NCBI GenBank assembly: GCA_025354565.1
Contig: JANXMQ010000129.1
Span: 1 to 53,898, forward strand
DNA length: 53,898 nt
Direction: 5' to 3'
DNA from: Akkermansiaceae bacterium
GTDB taxonomy: Bacteria; Verrucomicrobiota; Verrucomicrobiia; Verrucomicrobiales; Akkermansiaceae
A program made the translations under genes and the position numbers. Positions within the stretch are counted from its first letter, which is position 1. Every line of letters starts with the position of its first letter. This document shows, piece by piece, positions 50,945-53,898 of this stretch. Under the pieces are notes generated by a model. It ran no database searches. It was not told the origin of the DNA and was given only the letters and a program-made list of their open reading frames with translations.

Positions 50945-53898
50945 ATGAACACCAAACTGAACACCAAACACACCCTCCGCGCCGCCCTCCTCGCCGGCTT
51001 CCTCGCCGCGCTGTGCTTTCCCGCCAAGGGGATGGCGGCAGACGCCTTTTTCATCGGCAGTGCCGGCGACCACAATCTGACCACCGGCAGCAACTGGGTG
51101 GGCGGCAGCGCGGCCGGCGACTGGAACCGGTTGATCTTCGGCAGCGCTGTCGTGGATGGCAATTTGAACCTCAACAATTTCAACGGACGCAGCGGCATCA
51201 CCCTGACCAGTGGCCTCACGCAGGACATCACGATCCTCAACGATCAACCGTTGATCATGGGAGCCGTGACGTCCGACGGCTTCATTGACATGTCCTCCGC
51301 CGCGCACAATCTCACCATCAACACGCCGTATTGGGCGTGGGGCGACGTGGAATGGAACGTCGGAGCTGGGCGGACGCTCACGATCAACGGCGGGCTGAGC
51401 CACGACAACGGCAACCCCTCCAGCGCCAGCCTCACCAAGGATGGCGCGGGCACGGCGGTGCTCGCGTCAGTGGCACTCTACACGGGCGCCACGACGATCA
51501 ACGCGGGCACGCTGCAGCTCAATGTCGGCAGCCAGACCGGCACGGTTACGGGCAACGGACAGATCATCATCAACAGCGGCGGCACCCTGCTCGGGAACGC
51601 CACGGACGCCACCGGCTACTTCAACCACAACACGAATAACGGCATCTTCATCAACGAAGGCGGCACCCTCACCGTTCAAGCCGCATCGCGCCTGTCCATG
51701 GATCGGGACATCAACTCCGTCGGTGGCACGCTCGCCTCGCAAGGGGGGGGCGATGGGAACGGTTCCTACCGGCTGGCCGACCAATATGGCGGCTTGTATA
51801 ACTTCACCTCCGCCGTTGACGGCACCGCGTCCACCTACAGCGCGCAAAACATCGGCCTTAACGGCACCGTTACTTTTCATGTCACCCATGGCGGCGGTTC
51901 GGTGGATCTCAATGTCACGGGTAACCTGGTGAACAGTTTCGGCGTCGGTGGGCTGACCAAGACCGGCAACGGAGTGATGGTTCTCACCGGCGCGAACACC
52001 TACACCGGCGGGACGACCATCAGCGGCGGCACGCTGCAGATCGGCAACGGCGGCAGCACCGGTTCGTATGGCACAGGCACCGTGACCAACAACGCCACGC
52101 TGGTCTGGAACAATACCAGCGGTTTGGACGTGGTGAGCAGCAATGCGATCACCGGGAGCGGTGCGTTCACCATCAAGGCTGGCATTGTGCGGGTGTTTTA
52201 CGACAATAGCGGCAGCGTGAGCAGCGGCACGATCACGGTGGACGGCACGGGTTCGTCGAACAGTTCCTCGTATGAAATTTGGGCAGGTAACGGCGCGACG
52301 ATCGCCAATAACTTCGTCCTCAACAGCATGGGGCCGGCCCAAAACCGCGGGGCCATCAATCAGGACGGCGGCGGCGGGCTGGTCACGCTCAACGGCAGCA
52401 TTACATTGGCGGGCGACAGCCGTATCGGCGTCGGCGGTGGCTCGTGGAACAGCATGGTCATCAACGGCCAGGTCACCGGCGGTGGCAAGCTCTACGTGTA
52501 TGAGAGCCCATCCGCAATCCCCTCCACGCAACTCACTCTGACCAACGTCGCGAATAACTACTCCGGCGGCACGGTGATTGAGAACGGCCGGCTAAGTATC
52601 ACGGATGCCGCCGCCCTCGGTTCCGGCGCGGTCACGATCACCGGCGCCAACAGCCAGTTGCTGGTGGACGAGGTAACCGGCACGATCCCCAGTAACTTCA
52701 CCCTCGGCGGCGGCGGCAATCCGACCAGCACCAACTACGCCTATGGCAACGCGACGATGGTCTTCCACAACGACTCCCAAACGGCCACATTATCCGGCAC
52801 CGTCACGCTGGCCGGCGACGCGAAGTTTCGCGCCTACAGCAGCGGCGGCATCACGAACTTCAGCAACCCCATCGGCGGCACCGGCAACCTGACCTTTGAG
52901 GCCGGCGGGGCCACTTCCGGGCACACGCAGTATTGGGTGCTCGGCGGCTCCGCGAGCACCTTCACCGGCAACACGCTGGTGCGCGGCGATGGCTCTGCGA
53001 ACTCCTATCTCCTTCTCAGTGGAGGCGCATTGCCCAGCGGGACAGTTTTGACGCTGGAAGACAGCAGCTTTGTGGGCGGCAATGACGCGGTGTTTGATCT
53101 CAACGGCCAGAACCAGACCCTTGCCGGGCTTAACCGCACCGCAGGCGCGGGCGGCTTGGGCAGCTTCGTGACCAACCGCGGCGGCAGCCAGTCCATCCTC
53201 ACGGTCAATGGCAGCGCCGACAGCGTCTTCAGCGGTGTGATCGGCGTCAACACCGCCGCCGGAGCAACGGGCCAACTCGCGGGCAGCGACAATATCGCGC
53301 TCGTCAAGTCCGGCGCTGGCTCATTTACCCTCTCCGGCGCGAACACCTACACCGGCACGACGACCGTGAATGGCGGCACGCTGACAGTGAACGGCAGTAC
53401 ATCAACCGGCAGTGCGGCGACCGTCAGTGGCGGCATCCTCAGCGGTTCCGGCACGGTCGCCGGCACAGTCACCGTCAACAGCTCAGGCACGATCAACCCC
53501 GGCACGGTCGGCGGTGTTGGCATTCTCAACACCGGAGCGCTCAACATCACGGGCACCTACGCCTGCGATATCAGCGGCGCGAACTCGGACAAGCTGGTGG
53601 TCAACGGCAGTCTGAGCATCTCCACCGGCACCTTGGCCGTCTCCGGCACCCTGACCGCGAACAGCTACACCATCGCCAGTTACACCGGGGCGGCTCCCGC
53701 ATTCACCAACGTCACCGGCCTGCCATCCGGTTATTCCGTGAACTATGCCACCAGCGGTCAGATCAAACTCGTCAAGTCCGGCTATGACGCATGGGCGACT
53801 CTCAAAGGGCTGACCGTAGGTGTCAACGACGGCAAGACCCAGGACCCGAACCATAACGGCCTCTCCAACCTGATCGAATACGTGCTCAACGGCGATCC
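50945..53898 (+). CDS. Giant secreted protein of autotransporter-type beta-strand repeats (3' end beyond the window)
   Basis: At least 984 codons open from the ATG at 50945 to the window edge. A Sec signal peptide (HTLRAALLAGFLAALCF) is followed by many copies of the autotransporter-associated beta-strand repeat, which end in motifs such as LTKTGNGVMVLTGANTYTGG, TTINAGTLQLN, LVKSGAGSFTLSGANTYTG and TTVNGGTLTVNG. These build a right-handed beta-solenoid stalk. Near the window end the tail GYDAWATLKGLTVGVNDG and DPNHNGLSNLIEYVL (calcium-loop pattern DxNxNGxxNxxE) is typical of secreted Verrucomicrobiota proteins before a PEP-CTERM or similar sorting signal. Thr/Ser/Gly/Asn composition is strongly biased. 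Surface location is inferred. Confidence 0.9.
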   Translation, partial: MNTKLNTKHTLRAALLAGFLAALCFPAKGMAADAFFIGSAGDHNLTTGSNWVGGSAAGDWNRLIFGSAVVDGNLNLNNFNGRSGITLTSGLTQDITILNDQPLIMGAVTSDGFIDMSSAAHNLTINTPYWAWGDVEWNVGAGRTLTINGGLSHDNGNPSSASLTKDGAGTAVLASVALYTGATTINAGTLQLNVGSQTGTVTGNGQIIINSGGTLLGNATDATGYFNHNTNNGIFINEGGTLTVQAASRLSMDRDINSVGGTLASQGGGDGNGSYRLADQYGGLYNFTSAVDGTASTYSAQNIGLNGTVTFHVTHGGGSVDLNVTGNLVNSFGVGGLTKTGNGVMVLTGANTYTGGTTISGGTLQIGNGGSTGSYGTGTVTNNATLVWNNTSGLDVVSSNAITGSGAFTIKAGIVRVFYDNSGSVSSGTITVDGTGSSNSSSYEIWAGNGATIANNFVLNSMGPAQNRGAINQDGGGGLVTLNGSITLAGDSRIGVGGGSWNSMVINGQVTGGGKLYVYESPSAIPSTQLTLTNVANNYSGGTVIENGRLSITDAAALGSGAVTITGANSQLLVDEVTGTIPSNFTLGGGGNPTSTNYAYGNATMVFHNDSQTATLSGTVTLAGDAKFRAYSSGGITNFSNPIGGTGNLTFEAGGATSGHTQYWVLGGSASTFTGNTLVRGDGSANSYLLLSGGALPSGTVLTLEDSSFVGGNDAVFDLNGQNQTLAGLNRTAGAGGLGSFVTNRGGSQSILTVNGSADSVFSGVIGVNTAAGATGQLAGSDNIALVKSGAGSFTLSGANTYTGTTTVNGGTLTVNGSTSTGSAATVSGGILSGSGTVAGTVTVNSSGTINPGTVGGVGILNTGALNITGTYACDISGANSDKLVVNGSLSISTGTLAVSGTLTANSYTIASYTGAAPAFTNVTGLPSGYSVNYATSGQIKLVKSGYDAWATLKGLTVGVNDGKTQDPNHNGLSNLIEYVLNGD

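Overview
The window reads as chromosomal DNA of a GC-rich member of the Verrucomicrobiota; this is inferred from gene content and not proven. Pointers are a large secreted protein of autotransporter-type beta-strand repeats ending in a calcium-loop tail, weak use of Shine-Dalgarno sites, and the mixture of soil-type stress genes with core genes (dnaX, ybaB, tatA, fumA, gpmI, purH).

Positions 1 to about 36,300 form an accessory, stress-oriented region. It holds two sensor kinases, a YflT-type stress protein and a secreted PRC-barrel/BON protein, a cardiolipin-synthase-like enzyme paired with a UbiB-family kinase, a block of four small-to-medium membrane proteins (ElaB/YqjD-like, YihY), and a DNA end-joining module: Ku, a glycine-zipper protein, and a 1050-residue protein that joins exonuclease III to a complete LigD (phosphoesterase, ligase, polymerase). 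Then come a glycan module (truncated GH130, a GT4 transferase fused to a toroid-like domain, a broken Gfo/Idh/MocA oxidoreductase, a 750-residue unknown and an intact GH130), a Tat-exported ferritin-like protein, and a four-gene block (esterase, DUF4142 protein, SDR, zinc alcohol dehydrogenase). Around ten remnants of broken genes lie between the intact ones: mscL, DUF2127, DUF1003, alpha/beta hydrolase, an Ig-like domain, DUF892, GH130, Gfo/Idh/MocA and a signal-peptide fragment. The region looks like an old island that is decaying.

A tRNA-Ser(UGA) gene at 36,317-36,401 marks the change to a denser, mostly core region (36,600-49,750): a small AP2-like protein, a membrane EEP phosphatase, ybaB, a phytanoyl-CoA-dioxygenase-like protein, dnaX, a secreted double-psi-barrel-like protein, a zinc-binding ABC lipoprotein with a tiny coupled ORF, a secreted EEP nuclease coupled to tatA, class I fumarase, a VapBC toxin-antitoxin pair, gpmI and purH.

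The end (49,750-53,898) is accessory again: a fragment of a REP-associated transposase, a 21-bp tandem repeat, a conserved hypothetical protein, and the start of the very large secreted beta-repeat protein, which runs off the window. No CRISPR array, intact insertion sequence, integrase or rRNA gene was seen. The most notable item is the exonuclease III-LigD fusion encoded beside Ku.
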